Made by a program: the position numbers and the translations under genes. The notes beneath the pieces were generated by a model. The model ran no database searches and was not told the DNA's origin. It saw only the letters and a list, made by a program, of their open reading frames with translations. From Sphingobium sp. CAP-1 (GTDB lineage: Bacteria > Pseudomonadota > Alphaproteobacteria > Sphingomonadales > Sphingomonadaceae): a DNA stretch of 64,000 nt. The stretch spans positions 1 to 64,000 of the forward strand of contig NZ_CP046252.1 in NCBI RefSeq assembly GCF_009720145.1, read 5' to 3'. This document shows positions 26,897 to 34,977 of the stretch, in pieces; positions within the stretch are counted from its first letter, which is position 1, and the number at the start of each line of letters is the position of its first letter.

Positions 26897-26915
26897 TAAG
26901 CGAATCATTCGCAAT
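26897..26915. promoter_or_regulatory. Fur-box-like operator
   Basis: TAAGCGAATCATTCGCAAT contains the perfect palindrome GCGAATCATTCGC (26900-26912) and resembles the Fur consensus (GATAATGATAATCATTATC) in the central AATCATT. It lies directly after the candidate promoter and 31 bases before the receptor start, so repression by iron-loaded Fur is a reasonable inference. Confidence 0.6.
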
Positions 26916-26946
26916 AGCAAAAATCATGTCAGCCGGGGGCGTACAC

Positions 26947-29097
26947 ATGCCGAAGTCGCGCATTTCCACTCTGTCGTTCGGGGGTGCTTCGTCAATCGCC
27001 CTGTTGTTCGCGCTATCGTTTGGGATGTCCGGCGCGGCGATGGCGCAGGCCGCCGCGCCGGTCGAGGGTGACGGGGATCAGATCATCGTCACCGGCTCCT
27101 ACACCACCAATGAGAAACTGGGTTCGGCGACGGGGCTTGGCCTGACCATCCTGGAAACGCCGCAATCGGTGACGGTGATGACCGAGCAGCGGATGCTGGA
27201 TCAGGCGATCCGCACGCTGAGCGATGTCATGAACAATGCCGCCGGCGTGTCTGCCAAGGCGCTCGACAGTTCGCGCAACGGCTTTTCTGCGCGCGGTTTC
27301 GACATCGACACCTATCAGGTCGATGGCGTGCCGGTGCAGTGGGACCAGGGGTTCAGCGCGGGCGAATCCAATCTCGACGTTGCCATTTACGACCAGGTGG
27401 AAATCGTGCGCGGCGCGACCGGTCTGCTGACCGGCGTGGGTAATCCGTCCGCTTCGGTCAACCTGACCCGCAAACATGCCGACAGCGATCATCTGACCGC
27501 GTCGATCACCGCGTCGGCCAGCCGCTGGAACAATTATATGGTGATGGGCGACATCAGTTCTCCCCTGACCGCGAACGGCGCGGTGCGCGGCCGGCTGGTC
27601 GCCAAATATGAGGATGGCGACAGCTTCATCGACCGGCTGAGCAACAGGAAGCTGGTCCTCTATGGCGCCATCGACGCCGACCTCACCGACACAACCAAAT
27701 TAAGCCTGGGTGCCAGCTATCAGGATCATGATCCGAGCGGCACCCAATGGGGCGGCCTGCCAAGCTGGTATGCCGATGGCAGCCGCACCGATTTCAAACG
27801 ATCCAAGTCGATCGGCGCCGACTGGACGAGCTGGCCGGCGAAGAACAGCACCCTCTTCGCCAATCTGACGCAGGAGATTGGCGATCGGTGGCAGTTGCGC
27901 GTCTATGGCAATTATACCAGCAACAAGAGCGATATGCGTCTGCTCTATCTTTACGGCCAGCCGGACAAGGTAACGGGCGAGGGCATGGGCGCCTTTGCCG
28001 CCCGCTATGATGCGCGGCGTGAGCAGATCGACCTGGGTGTGCGGCTGAACGGCAGCTACAGCCTGCTGGGCCGCGACCATGAACTGATGCTGGGCGCAAC
28101 CTATGCCAGGCAGGATCTGGACTTTTTCAGCTATGACGCCAGCAATGTGGCCTCGGTCGGGAATTTCCTGACCTGGGACGGCAGCTATGCCGAACCGACC
28201 TGGGGGGCGCGCAGCCAGGTGGTCGATCTGGCAACCAAGCAGTGGGGCTATTTCGCCTCGACCCGGCTGCATCTGGCGGATTCGCTCAAGCTGATCCTGG
28301 GCGGGCGGCTCAACAGTTGGGATCGCACCGGCCTCTATTATGGCACGGAAACCGATTTCGGCATTCGCAACAAATTCACGCCCTATGCCGGCCTGCTGTA
28401 TGACGTGGCGCCGGGTCATACCGTCTATGTCAGCTATACCGACATCTTCCAGCCGCAGGAAAAGCGCGACGCCGACGGCAAATTCCTCGATCCGGTGTCG
28501 GGCAGCACCTATGAAGCGGGGCTGAAAAGCAGCTTCCTTGGCGGACGCCTGATCACCGCCCTGTCGGTCTTTCATATCCAGCAGGATAATTATGGGGTCG
28601 AGGACGGCAATATCATCGTCCCCGGCACGATCAACGAACAGGCCTATCGCGCGGTCAGTGGCGCCAAAAGCACCGGCTTTGAGATCGAGGCCAATGGCGA
28701 AATCCTGCCGGGCTGGTCGGTCAGCGGCAACTATACCCAGTTCCGCGCCAAAGACCCGGACGGCAATCGCCTGAATTCGCTCTACGCGCAGAAGCTGCTG
28801 CGCCTGTTCACCAGCTACAAGAGCGGCAGCATGACCGTGGGTGGTGGCGTCAACTGGGAAGGGCTGAGCTATACCGACACGACCAATCCGGTGACGGGCG
28901 CGGCCGAGCGGCTGAAGGTCAAGCCTTATGCGCTGGTCAACCTGATGGGCCGCTATGAAGTGATGAAGGGGCTGTCGGCGCAGGTGAATGTCGAAAATCT
29001 GTTCGACAAAAAATATTATTCGCAGATCGGCTTCTACGACCAGCACGCCTTTGGCGAACCGCGCAATGTGACGCTGACCGTCCGCTATCAATATTGA
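26947..29097 (+). CDS. TonB-dependent siderophore receptor
   Basis: A 716-residue outer-membrane receptor. A signal peptide (about residues 1-34, ending AAMAQA) is followed by the plug domain (about 45-170, IIVTGSYTT, ETPQSVTVMTEQRMLD, GFSARGFDIDTYQVDGVPVQ, EIVRGATGLLTGVGNPSASVNL) and a 22-strand barrel that ends in VTLTVRYQY, the usual aromatic C-terminus. The plug resembles FhuE/FpvA-type receptors for hydroxamate siderophores. No N-terminal signalling extension or FecIR pair is seen. The start at 26947 begins the signal peptide; 28 codons upstream are open. A Fur-box-like site precedes it. Confidence 0.9.
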   Translation: MPKSRISTLSFGGASSIALLFALSFGMSGAAMAQAAAPVEGDGDQIIVTGSYTTNEKLGSATGLGLTILETPQSVTVMTEQRMLDQAIRTLSDVMNNAAGVSAKALDSSRNGFSARGFDIDTYQVDGVPVQWDQGFSAGESNLDVAIYDQVEIVRGATGLLTGVGNPSASVNLTRKHADSDHLTASITASASRWNNYMVMGDISSPLTANGAVRGRLVAKYEDGDSFIDRLSNRKLVLYGAIDADLTDTTKLSLGASYQDHDPSGTQWGGLPSWYADGSRTDFKRSKSIGADWTSWPAKNSTLFANLTQEIGDRWQLRVYGNYTSNKSDMRLLYLYGQPDKVTGEGMGAFAARYDARREQIDLGVRLNGSYSLLGRDHELMLGATYARQDLDFFSYDASNVASVGNFLTWDGSYAEPTWGARSQVVDLATKQWGYFASTRLHLADSLKLILGGRLNSWDRTGLYYGTETDFGIRNKFTPYAGLLYDVAPGHTVYVSYTDIFQPQEKRDADGKFLDPVSGSTYEAGLKSSFLGGRLITALSVFHIQQDNYGVEDGNIIVPGTINEQAYRAVSGAKSTGFEIEANGEILPGWSVSGNYTQFRAKDPDGNRLNSLYAQKLLRLFTSYKSGSMTVGGGVNWEGLSYTDTTNPVTGAAERLKVKPYALVNLMGRYEVMKGLSAQVNVENLFDKKYYSQIGFYDQHAFGEPRNVTLTVRYQY

Positions 29098-29107
29098 CCG
29101 GAAGGAA

Positions 29108-29132
29108 GGGAGCGGGCCGCCGGCTCGCTCCC
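29108..29132. terminator. Hairpin between the TonB receptor and arsC
   Basis: A GC-rich inverted repeat (outer arms GGGAGCG and CGCTCCC) lies between the convergent receptor and ars genes. The run of T after it is short (CGTTTCGT), so termination is plausible but not strong. Confidence 0.45.
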
Positions 29133-29139
29133 CGTTTCG

Positions 29140-29484
29140 TCACAGAATGTCCAGAACCCTGTCCTGCGGGCGGCAAAAGCGCACACCCTTTTCCGTCTCG
29201 ACGAAGGGCCGGTTTACATAGGCCGAATTCGCGGCCATGGCGTCGAGTATGGCGTCGCCGTCCATGTCCGGCAGGCCGCGTTCCTCGGCATCGGTGCCCA
29301 TCAGCCGCAATGCCTCCCGCGGGGTGAGGCCGGCGTCGGCGATCAACTGCGCCACTTTGGCCCGCGTAAAGGGCGTCTTGAGATAGTCGATCACCTCGAC
29401 ATCGATACCGGGCGTCTCCTCAAGGATCGCCAGCGTCTTGCGCGATGTGCCGCATTTGGGATTATGCCAGATGGTGGCTTTCAT
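29140..29484 (-). CDS. arsC: Arsenate reductase, glutaredoxin type
   Basis: A 114-residue ArsC that reduces arsenate to arsenite using glutathione and glutaredoxin. The active-site cysteine is in HNPKCGTSRKTL (Cys11), and the RPFVETEKGVRFCRP segment with its arginine is present near the C-terminus. It is the third gene of arsR-aquaporin-arsC; its ATG overlaps the aquaporin stop by four bases (ATGA). No arsB, ACR3 or arsH follows. The product arsenite would have to leave through the aquaporin or a transporter elsewhere. Confidence 0.93.
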   Translation of the reverse strand: MKATIWHNPKCGTSRKTLAILEETPGIDVEVIDYLKTPFTRAKVAQLIADAGLTPREALRLMGTDAEERGLPDMDGDAILDAMAANSAYVNRPFVETEKGVRFCRPQDRVLDIL

Positions 29485-30149
29485 GGGATCGGACTTTCCT
29501 GAGTCTGGAGGGGAGACGACGGGCCAAGCAGCCAGCCGGCAAGATGGTGGCCCAGCAGCGCACCGGCAAGCTGAGCGGCAAGGAAGGGCGGGACATCGAC
29601 CGGGCGGATGCCGGCGAAACTGTCGGTCAGCGCCCGCGCAATCGTCACCGCCGGATTGGCGAAGCTGGTGGAAGATGTGAACCAGTAGGCGGCGACGATC
29701 CAGCCGGCGACGAGCGCCGGGACGGCCGTGGCGCGCAGCGCGCCGCCCAGCCGAATGGTCAGCAGCAGACCGCAGGTCGCCAACCCCTCCGCCAGCCAGA
29801 TCGCCCCGCCGGTGCGCGCCGTCGCGCCGGGCTGGAGCAGCGGCAGGCCGAACATCGCCTGGGCGACCATCGTGCCGATGACGCCGCCGCCGATTTGCGC
29901 CGCGATGCGCCCCGGCCATTCCCGACGCGGCGCGGCGAGCAGGGTGACGGCCGGGTTGAAATGCGCGCCGCTGATGGGTGCGAAGAGAGTGATGAGCAGA
30001 TAGAGCATCGCGCCGGTGGCGATGCTGTTGGCGAGCAGGGCGATGCCCATATTGCCGTTCGACAAGCGCGCCGCCATGATGCCGGAGCCGACCACTGTCG
30101 CGACGATCAGCCCGGTGCCGATCGCTTCGGCGGCGCAGATGCGCTTCAT
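29481..30149 (-). CDS. Aquaglyceroporin (AqpS-like) of the ars operon
   Basis: A 222-residue MIP-family channel with six membrane segments and two NPA boxes, HFNPAVT and FANPAVT. In Sinorhizobium the ars-linked AqpS lets arsenite flow out down its gradient after ArsC reduces arsenate, and the context here is the same: arsR upstream, arsC downstream, each joined by a four-base ATGA overlap. Start is ATG 30149. The selectivity residues were not modelled, so arsenite as substrate rests on gene context. Confidence 0.88.
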   Translation of the reverse strand: MKRICAAEAIGTGLIVATVVGSGIMAARLSNGNMGIALLANSIATGAMLYLLITLFAPISGAHFNPAVTLLAAPRREWPGRIAAQIGGGVIGTMVAQAMFGLPLLQPGATARTGGAIWLAEGLATCGLLLTIRLGGALRATAVPALVAGWIVAAYWFTSSTSFANPAVTIARALTDSFAGIRPVDVPPFLAAQLAGALLGHHLAGWLLGPSSPLQTQESPIP

Positions 30150-30472
30150 GCCGCGCTCTGCCCGGCAGGGCCGCCGCACAGTTCTGGCCGGCCGCCGCAG
30201 CATTGATCGGTCAGAAAGGTCACGAGGCCGCGAATCACCGGCGGGTTGACGGCGTACAGCAGGTGGCGCTGCTGGCGGGTGCATCGGATGAGGCCCGGCC
30301 GTTCCAGCGCCGAAAGATGATGGGAAAGGGTGGATGGGGCGATGCCCAGTTGCTCGGCAATCCGGCCGGCGGCCATGGCGTCGTCCGCATTCGTTGCGAG
30401 CAGGCGAAACAATGCCAGTCGGGTGGGGTGCGCCAGCGCTCCGAGGATGTCGATGGCCTGATCTGATTCCAT
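30146..30472 (-). CDS. arsR: ArsR-family transcriptional repressor
   Basis: A 108-residue winged-helix repressor. The HTH (RIAEQLGIAPSTLSHHLSALERPGLI) is clear. The usual ELCVC metal site in the N-terminal half is missing. Instead there is a C-terminal CCGGRPELC (C91, C92, C99), which fits the alternative arsenite-binding site of alphaproteobacterial ArsR proteins. It should repress its own operon until As(III) binds. Its ATG lies inside a perfect palindrome (30465-30500) and no ribosome site precedes it, so a leaderless message is possible. Confidence 0.9.
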   Translation of the reverse strand: MESDQAIDILGALAHPTRLALFRLLATNADDAMAAGRIAEQLGIAPSTLSHHLSALERPGLIRCTRQQRHLLYAVNPPVIRGLVTFLTDQCCGGRPELCGGPAGQSAA

Positions 30473-30500
30473 ATTTCGATACTAGTCGAAATATGGAATC
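30465..30500. promoter_or_regulatory. Probable ArsR operator (36-bp palindrome)
   Basis: Perfect 15-base arms (30465-30479 and 30486-30500, core ATATTTCGA / TCGAAATAT) surround TACTAG. The site is strongly AT-rich in a GC-rich region and overlaps the arsR start codon (30470-30472). Its position and symmetry are those of a dimeric winged-helix repressor site, so autoregulation by ArsR is likely. Confidence 0.75.
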
Positions 30501-30521
30501 ATTCAAGTCATTGGATGGCCG

Positions 30522-31874
30522 TCAGGCTTGTTCCTGCCGGGCCAGCCATTCTTCCAGCCATTTGATCGTATAGTCACCGTTGAGGAAGTCGGGATCGTTC
30601 AGCAATGCCTGATGCAGCGGGATGGTGGTTTTCATCCCTTCGATCACATATTCCTCCAGCGCGCGCTTCAGGCGCATGATCGCGCCTTCGCGGGTGCGGC
30701 CATAGACGATCAGCTTGCCGATCATGCTGTCATAATAGGGCGGCACCTTATAGCCCTGATACAGGCCGCTATCGACGCGGACATGCATCCCGCCTGGCAC
30801 ATGATAGCTGGTGACGGTCCCCGGCGATGGCGCGAAGCTCCTGGGGTCTTCGGCGTTGATGCGACATTCGATCGCATGACCGGAAAAGACCAGCTCCTCC
30901 TGCGTGACCGACAGCGGACGGCCTTCGGCGACGCGAATCTGTTCACGCACCAGATCGAGGCCGGTGATCATCTCCGTCACCGGATGCTCCACCTGAAGCC
31001 GGGTGTTCATCTCGATGAAATAGAATTCGCCATTTTCCCACAGAAACTCGATCGTGCCGGCACCGCGATAGCCCATGTCGGCCATCGCCCTGGCGCAGAT
31101 GCCGCCGATCCGTTCGCGCTCGGCCGCTGACAGCACCGGGGAGGGGGCTTCCTCCAGCACCTTCTGGTGGCGGCGCTGGAGCGAGCAGTCGCGTTCGCCC
31201 AGATGAATGGCGTTGCCATTGCCGTCGCCGAATATCTGAATTTCGATGTGGCGCGGATTGCCGAGATATTTTTCGATATAGACGGTCGCGTCGCCGAATG
31301 CGGCTTTCGCTTCCGACCCGGCCTGCTGCATCAGCGTTTCCAGATCGTCGGGCGAGGTGCAGACTTTCATGCCGCGCCCGCCGCCGCCCGATGCCGCCTT
31401 GATGATGACCGGATAGCCGGCCTTTTCGGCGATCGCCCTGGCTTCATCGACATCGCTGACCGCGCCGTCCGAACCGGGGACGAGCGGCAGGCCGAGCGCG
31501 CCGGCGGTGCGCTTCGCCTCGATCTTGTCGCCCATGGTACGGATATGTTCGGGCTTGGGACCGACAAAGGCCAGCCCGTGCGCTTCCACGATTTCGGCGA
31601 ACTTGGCGTTTTCCGACAGGAAGCCATAGCCTGGATGAATCGCGTCGGCGCCGCTGATCTCCGCCGCCGAAATGATCGCGGCGATGTTGAGATAGCTGTC
31701 CTTGGCCGCGGGCGGCCCGATGCAAATTGCCTCATCGGCCAGGCGCACATGCATGGCGTCGGCGTCGGCGGTCGAATGGACCGCCACCGTCTTGATGCCC
31801 ATTTCATGGCAGGCGCGGTGGATGCGGAGCGCGATCTCGCCACGGTTGGCGATCAGCAGCTTTTCGATGGCCAT
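30522..31874 (-). CDS. accC: Acetyl-CoA carboxylase, biotin carboxylase subunit
   Basis: AccC carboxylates biotin on AccB with ATP and bicarbonate, the first step of fatty-acid synthesis. The 450-residue ATP-grasp enzyme shows IANRGEIALRIHRA at the start, GYGFLSEN, GGGGRGMKV, the biotin-carboxylase region HIEIQIFGDGNG and MNTRLQVEHPVTEMITG, all intact. Length is standard. It follows accB by 13 bases and aroQ further upstream on the same strand, a conserved aroQ-accB-accC order. Start is ATG 31874. Confidence 0.97.
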   Translation of the reverse strand: MAIEKLLIANRGEIALRIHRACHEMGIKTVAVHSTADADAMHVRLADEAICIGPPAAKDSYLNIAAIISAAEISGADAIHPGYGFLSENAKFAEIVEAHGLAFVGPKPEHIRTMGDKIEAKRTAGALGLPLVPGSDGAVSDVDEARAIAEKAGYPVIIKAASGGGGRGMKVCTSPDDLETLMQQAGSEAKAAFGDATVYIEKYLGNPRHIEIQIFGDGNGNAIHLGERDCSLQRRHQKVLEEAPSPVLSAAERERIGGICARAMADMGYRGAGTIEFLWENGEFYFIEMNTRLQVEHPVTEMITGLDLVREQIRVAEGRPLSVTQEELVFSGHAIECRINAEDPRSFAPSPGTVTSYHVPGGMHVRVDSGLYQGYKVPPYYDSMIGKLIVYGRTREGAIMRLKRALEEYVIEGMKTTIPLHQALLNDPDFLNGDYTIKWLEEWLARQEQA

Positions 31875-31887
31875 AAGCGGTGCGGCC

Positions 31888-32367
31888 TTATTCGATGACG
31901 ATCAGCGGCTGGTCATATTCGACCGGCTGGCCATTATCGACCAGCACCGCCTTGACCGTGCCGCCCGACGGCGCGGGGATCGCGTTCATGACCTTCATCG
32001 CTTCGACGATCAGGATGGTTTCGCCGGCCTTGACCTGCGCGCCGACGCGCGCGAACGGTGCTGCGCCCGGTTCGGCCGACAGATAGGCGGTGCCCACGAT
32101 CGGCGACTTGATGACGGTGCCGGCCGGGACTGCGGGTTCGGCTGCGGCCGGGGCTGCTGGCGCTGCGGCAGGCGCTGTGGCGACAGGCGCGGCGACCGGG
32201 GCATAGACGGCGGCAGGCGCGCCACCCACCTTGCGGGCGACGCGGATCTTGCGGTCGCCGTCCTCAACCTCGATTTCGGTCAGGTTGGTGTCGTCGAGCA
32301 GCGCCGCGAGATCGCGCACGAGTTGCACATCCACCTGCATTGCGCCCTTTTCTTGTTTGTCGGTCAT
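31888..32367 (-). CDS. accB: Biotin carboxyl carrier protein of acetyl-CoA carboxylase
   Basis: AccB carries the biotin that shuttles CO2 from AccC to the carboxyltransferase. It has 159 residues: an N-terminal region (MQVDVQLVRDLAALLDDTNLTEIEVED), a flexible Ala/Pro linker (about 60-85), and the biotinyl domain with VEAMKVMN, whose lysine is biotinylated. The start at 32367 (MTDKQ) is chosen from the family. A later ATG just before QVDVQ is also possible. It lies between aroQ and accC. Confidence 0.95.
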   Translation of the reverse strand: MTDKQEKGAMQVDVQLVRDLAALLDDTNLTEIEVEDGDRKIRVARKVGGAPAAVYAPVAAPVATAPAAAPAAPAAAEPAVPAGTVIKSPIVGTAYLSAEPGAAPFARVGAQVKAGETILIVEAMKVMNAIPAPSGGTVKAVLVDNGQPVEYDQPLIVIE

Positions 32368-32480
32368 GTGAAGTCCCTGGCCGGTAAATTTGATTATGCG
32401 CTCGCGCCTATGCGGATTTGCGTCAAAGCGCAACTTTGTAGCGTCCAGCCGCTAGGACGCAACGGCTGGCGGGTTTTCGT

Positions 32481-32921
32481 TCACAGTTCCAGCGCGGCTT
32501 CCAGCGCCAGCATATAAGACATGGGGCCGAAGCCCGCGATCGTGCCTTTCGCCGCCATGCCGACATAGCTTTTGTGGCGGAAAGGCTCGCGCGCGTGCGG
32601 GTTTGACAGGTGAATTTCGATCACCGGGACGGTAATGCCCTTGATCGCGTCATATAGCGCGATCGACGTATGGGTATAGGCGCCGGGGTTGATGATGACG
32701 GCATGGGCGCCTTCCGCATGGGCTTCCTGCAACCAGTCGACCAGATGGCCTTCATGGTTGGACTGGCGGAACTCGATGTCGACATGGGCGCGGTTGGCGG
32801 CGTCCTCCATCCGCTCGGCAATGTCGTCCAGCGTGTCATAGCCGTAAATCTCCGGCTCGCGCGTACCCAGCATGTTGAGGTTTGGCCCGTTCAGCACATA
32901 GATTTTGCGTGTGTCGGCCAT
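32481..32921 (-). CDS. aroQ: 3-dehydroquinate dehydratase, type II
   Basis: AroQ converts 3-dehydroquinate to 3-dehydroshikimate in the shikimate pathway. The 146-residue protein has the type II features: NGPNLNMLGTREPEIYG with the catalytic tyrosine loop, RQSNHEGHLVDWL, INPGAYTHTSIAL, and EIHLSNPHAREPFRH with the catalytic histidine region. It forms dodecamers in characterised homologues. It heads the aroQ-accB-accC strand and diverges from thiS-thiG across 71 bases. Confidence 0.96.
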   Translation of the reverse strand: MADTRKIYVLNGPNLNMLGTREPEIYGYDTLDDIAERMEDAANRAHVDIEFRQSNHEGHLVDWLQEAHAEGAHAVIINPGAYTHTSIALYDAIKGITVPVIEIHLSNPHAREPFRHKSYVGMAAKGTIAGFGPMSYMLALEAALEL

Positions 32922-32992
32922 GATCGACCCCCTTCTTTCTGTTGCGGCGGGGGCAAGGCCGCCCCTATATGCGGCACGATCCTTAGCCCTTC

Positions 32993-34036
32993 ATGTCTCG
33001 CCTAGTCGAGGCATCTTCTCTTCGGGACAGCGCAGTGAGCATAGACGGCACCATCTCCATCCACATCAATGGCGAGCATCGCCGCGTTCGCGACGGGCTG
33101 ACGCTGGCGGATCTGGCGAGCGAACTGGGTTTCGTGCCGGAAAAGGTGGCAGTGGAGCGCAATCTGGAAGTCGTGCCGCGGTCCACGCTGGCGCAGGTCC
33201 GGGTCGAGGATGGCGACGAGTTGGAGATCGTCCACTTTGTCGGCGGCGGGGACGTAGTGTCGCAGGCCGACGATAGCTGGACCGTCGCGGGCAAGACTTT
33301 CCGGTCACGCCTGATCGTGGGCACCGGCAAATATAAGAGTTTCGAGCAGAATGCCGCCGCGCTGGCGGCGTCGGGGGCCGAGATCGTCACGGTCGCTGTG
33401 CGCCGCGTCAATGTCAGCGATCCGAACGCGCCGATGCTGACCGACTATATCGACCCGAAGAAAATCACCTATCTGCCCAACACCGCCGGCTGCTTCACCG
33501 GCGAGGATGCGATCCGCACGCTGCGGCTGGCGCGCGAGGCGGGCGGCTGGGATCTGGTGAAGCTGGAGGTGCTGGGTGAGGCGCGCACCCTCTATCCCGA
33601 CATGGTGGAAACGCTACGCGCGACCGAGATCCTCGCCAAGGAAGGCTTCAAGCCGATGGTCTATTGTGTCGATGATCCGATTGCGGCCAAGCGGCTGGAG
33701 GATGCGGGCGCGGTGGCGATCATGCCGCTGGGCGCGCCGATCGGATCGGGCCTGGGCATCCAGAACCGGGTGACGATCCGCCTGATCGTGGAGGGCACGA
33801 AGCTGCCGGTGCTGGTCGACGCAGGCGTGGGTACGGCGTCGGAGGCAGCCGAGGCGATGGAACTGGGCTGTACCGGCGTCCTCATGAACACCGCCATTGC
33901 CGAGGCCAAAGACCCGGTGCTGATGGCCGCCGCGATGAAGGCGGGCGTGGAAGCGGGCCGCATGGCCTATCGCGCCGGGCGCATGGGCAAGCGCCTCTAC
34001 GCCGATCCGTCCAGCCCGCTGGCGGGGCTGATCTGA
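32993..34036 (+). CDS. thiG: Fused ThiS-ThiG: sulfur carrier and thiazole synthase
   Basis: A 347-residue fusion. Residues about 15-85 form a ThiS ubiquitin-like domain (ISIHINGEHRRVRDGLTLADL to ELEIVHFVGGG), and residues about 95-347 a ThiG barrel (GKTFRSRLIVGTGKYKS, LVKLEVLG with the Schiff-base lysine, PLGAPIGSGLGI, GVLMNTAIAEAKDP). ThiG builds the thiazole ring of thiamine with sulfur from the ThiS C-terminal Gly-Gly thiocarboxylate. Here that Gly-Gly is internal, so sulfur transfer by the normal chemistry is puzzling unless processed. GTG 33035 is an in-frame alternative start. No TPP riboswitch is seen in the 71-base upstream gap. Confidence 0.93.
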   Translation: MSRLVEASSLRDSAVSIDGTISIHINGEHRRVRDGLTLADLASELGFVPEKVAVERNLEVVPRSTLAQVRVEDGDELEIVHFVGGGDVVSQADDSWTVAGKTFRSRLIVGTGKYKSFEQNAAALAASGAEIVTVAVRRVNVSDPNAPMLTDYIDPKKITYLPNTAGCFTGEDAIRTLRLAREAGGWDLVKLEVLGEARTLYPDMVETLRATEILAKEGFKPMVYCVDDPIAAKRLEDAGAVAIMPLGAPIGSGLGIQNRVTIRLIVEGTKLPVLVDAGVGTASEAAEAMELGCTGVLMNTAIAEAKDPVLMAAAMKAGVEAGRMAYRAGRMGKRLYADPSSPLAGLI

Positions 34037-34911
34037 TGCGGGCGCGGCTGCTCGTGCTTGGATCGATGGCGGCGCTGGCCGCCTGTTCGGCCGAGCGGCC
34101 CGCCGCCATCCCCGCGCCGCCTGTTTCTCCACCGGCCACCAATCCCCCTGCGGGAATGCAATATCTCTACGGTTCCGGCGAAGCGGCGGCGCTGTCGGCG
34201 CAGGTCTATCGGGCGTTGGTCGGCTATGCCGCCGCCATGGTGAAGGCGCGGCCGACCGATAGCGTAGTGTTGGCCGAGGGCGCGACGCTGGCTGCCCCGA
34301 CATTCGCGCCATGCGGCGACAAGCCCTTCGCCGCTATGTTCGATGTGGACGAAACGGTGATGCTCAACACTGGTTTCGAATATCATGACGCCCGGACCGG
34401 CAAGGGCTATGACGCCGCCGCCTGGGACGCATGGGAAAAGACGGGCGAAGGCGCGGTCGGCCCGGTGCCGGGCGCCGACAGGGCGCTGGCCGCGCTGCGC
34501 GCCATGGGCGTGACGGTGGTGTTCAACACGAATCGATCCGCCGCCAATGCCGACGCCACGGTGCGGGCGATCCGGGCGGCGGGGCTGGGCGAGGCGGTGC
34601 ATGGCCAGACTTTATTCCTGAGCGGGGACGATGCCATGGGATCGCGCAAGGATGGCCGCCGGGCGACGATCGCCGCGCGCTATTGCGTCATCGCCATGGG
34701 CGGCGACCAGTTGGGCGACTTTTCCGACCTGTTCAATGGTGCCGGTCAGAGCGTGCGGGCGCGTCGCGCCGCGACGATGCAGGCGCCGATCGCGGGCCTG
34801 TGGGGCAATGGCTGGTTCGTGCTGCCCAACCCCGTTTATGGCAGCGGCCTGAAGGGCGGCTTCGACGAGGTCTTTCCCGCTGACACAAGATGGACCGCGC
34901 CAGTAAAGTGA
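34036..34911 (+). CDS. Lipoprotein e(P4)-type acid phosphatase (HAD superfamily)
   Basis: A 291-residue exported phosphatase. The signal ends in LAAC (about residues 14-17), giving a lipoprotein, followed by a proline-rich linker. HAD motifs are visible: FDVDETVMLNT with the nucleophile aspartate, VVFNTNRS (motif II), RKDGRR (motif III) and MGGDQLGDFSD (motif IV). The family dephosphorylates nucleotides such as NAD-derived NMN at the outer membrane. Its ATG overlaps the thiG stop (TGATG), so it may be cotranslated, though a link to thiamine (for example dephosphorylating thiamine phosphates) is only a guess. Confidence 0.87.
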   Translation: MRARLLVLGSMAALAACSAERPAAIPAPPVSPPATNPPAGMQYLYGSGEAAALSAQVYRALVGYAAAMVKARPTDSVVLAEGATLAAPTFAPCGDKPFAAMFDVDETVMLNTGFEYHDARTGKGYDAAAWDAWEKTGEGAVGPVPGADRALAALRAMGVTVVFNTNRSAANADATVRAIRAAGLGEAVHGQTLFLSGDDAMGSRKDGRRATIAARYCVIAMGGDQLGDFSDLFNGAGQSVRARRAATMQAPIAGLWGNGWFVLPNPVYGSGLKGGFDEVFPADTRWTAPVK

Positions 34912-34977
34912 TGGTGGTGCGCAACGCCGCCAGAACGAGCTTCCTCCAGCCTCCCCTCCTCCAGCCAAGGTGATTGC

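Noticed and set aside
32922..32992. Possible TPP riboswitch before thiS-thiG
   Set aside because: Only 71 bases separate it from the divergent aroQ, and no CTGAGA or other thi-box core is present.
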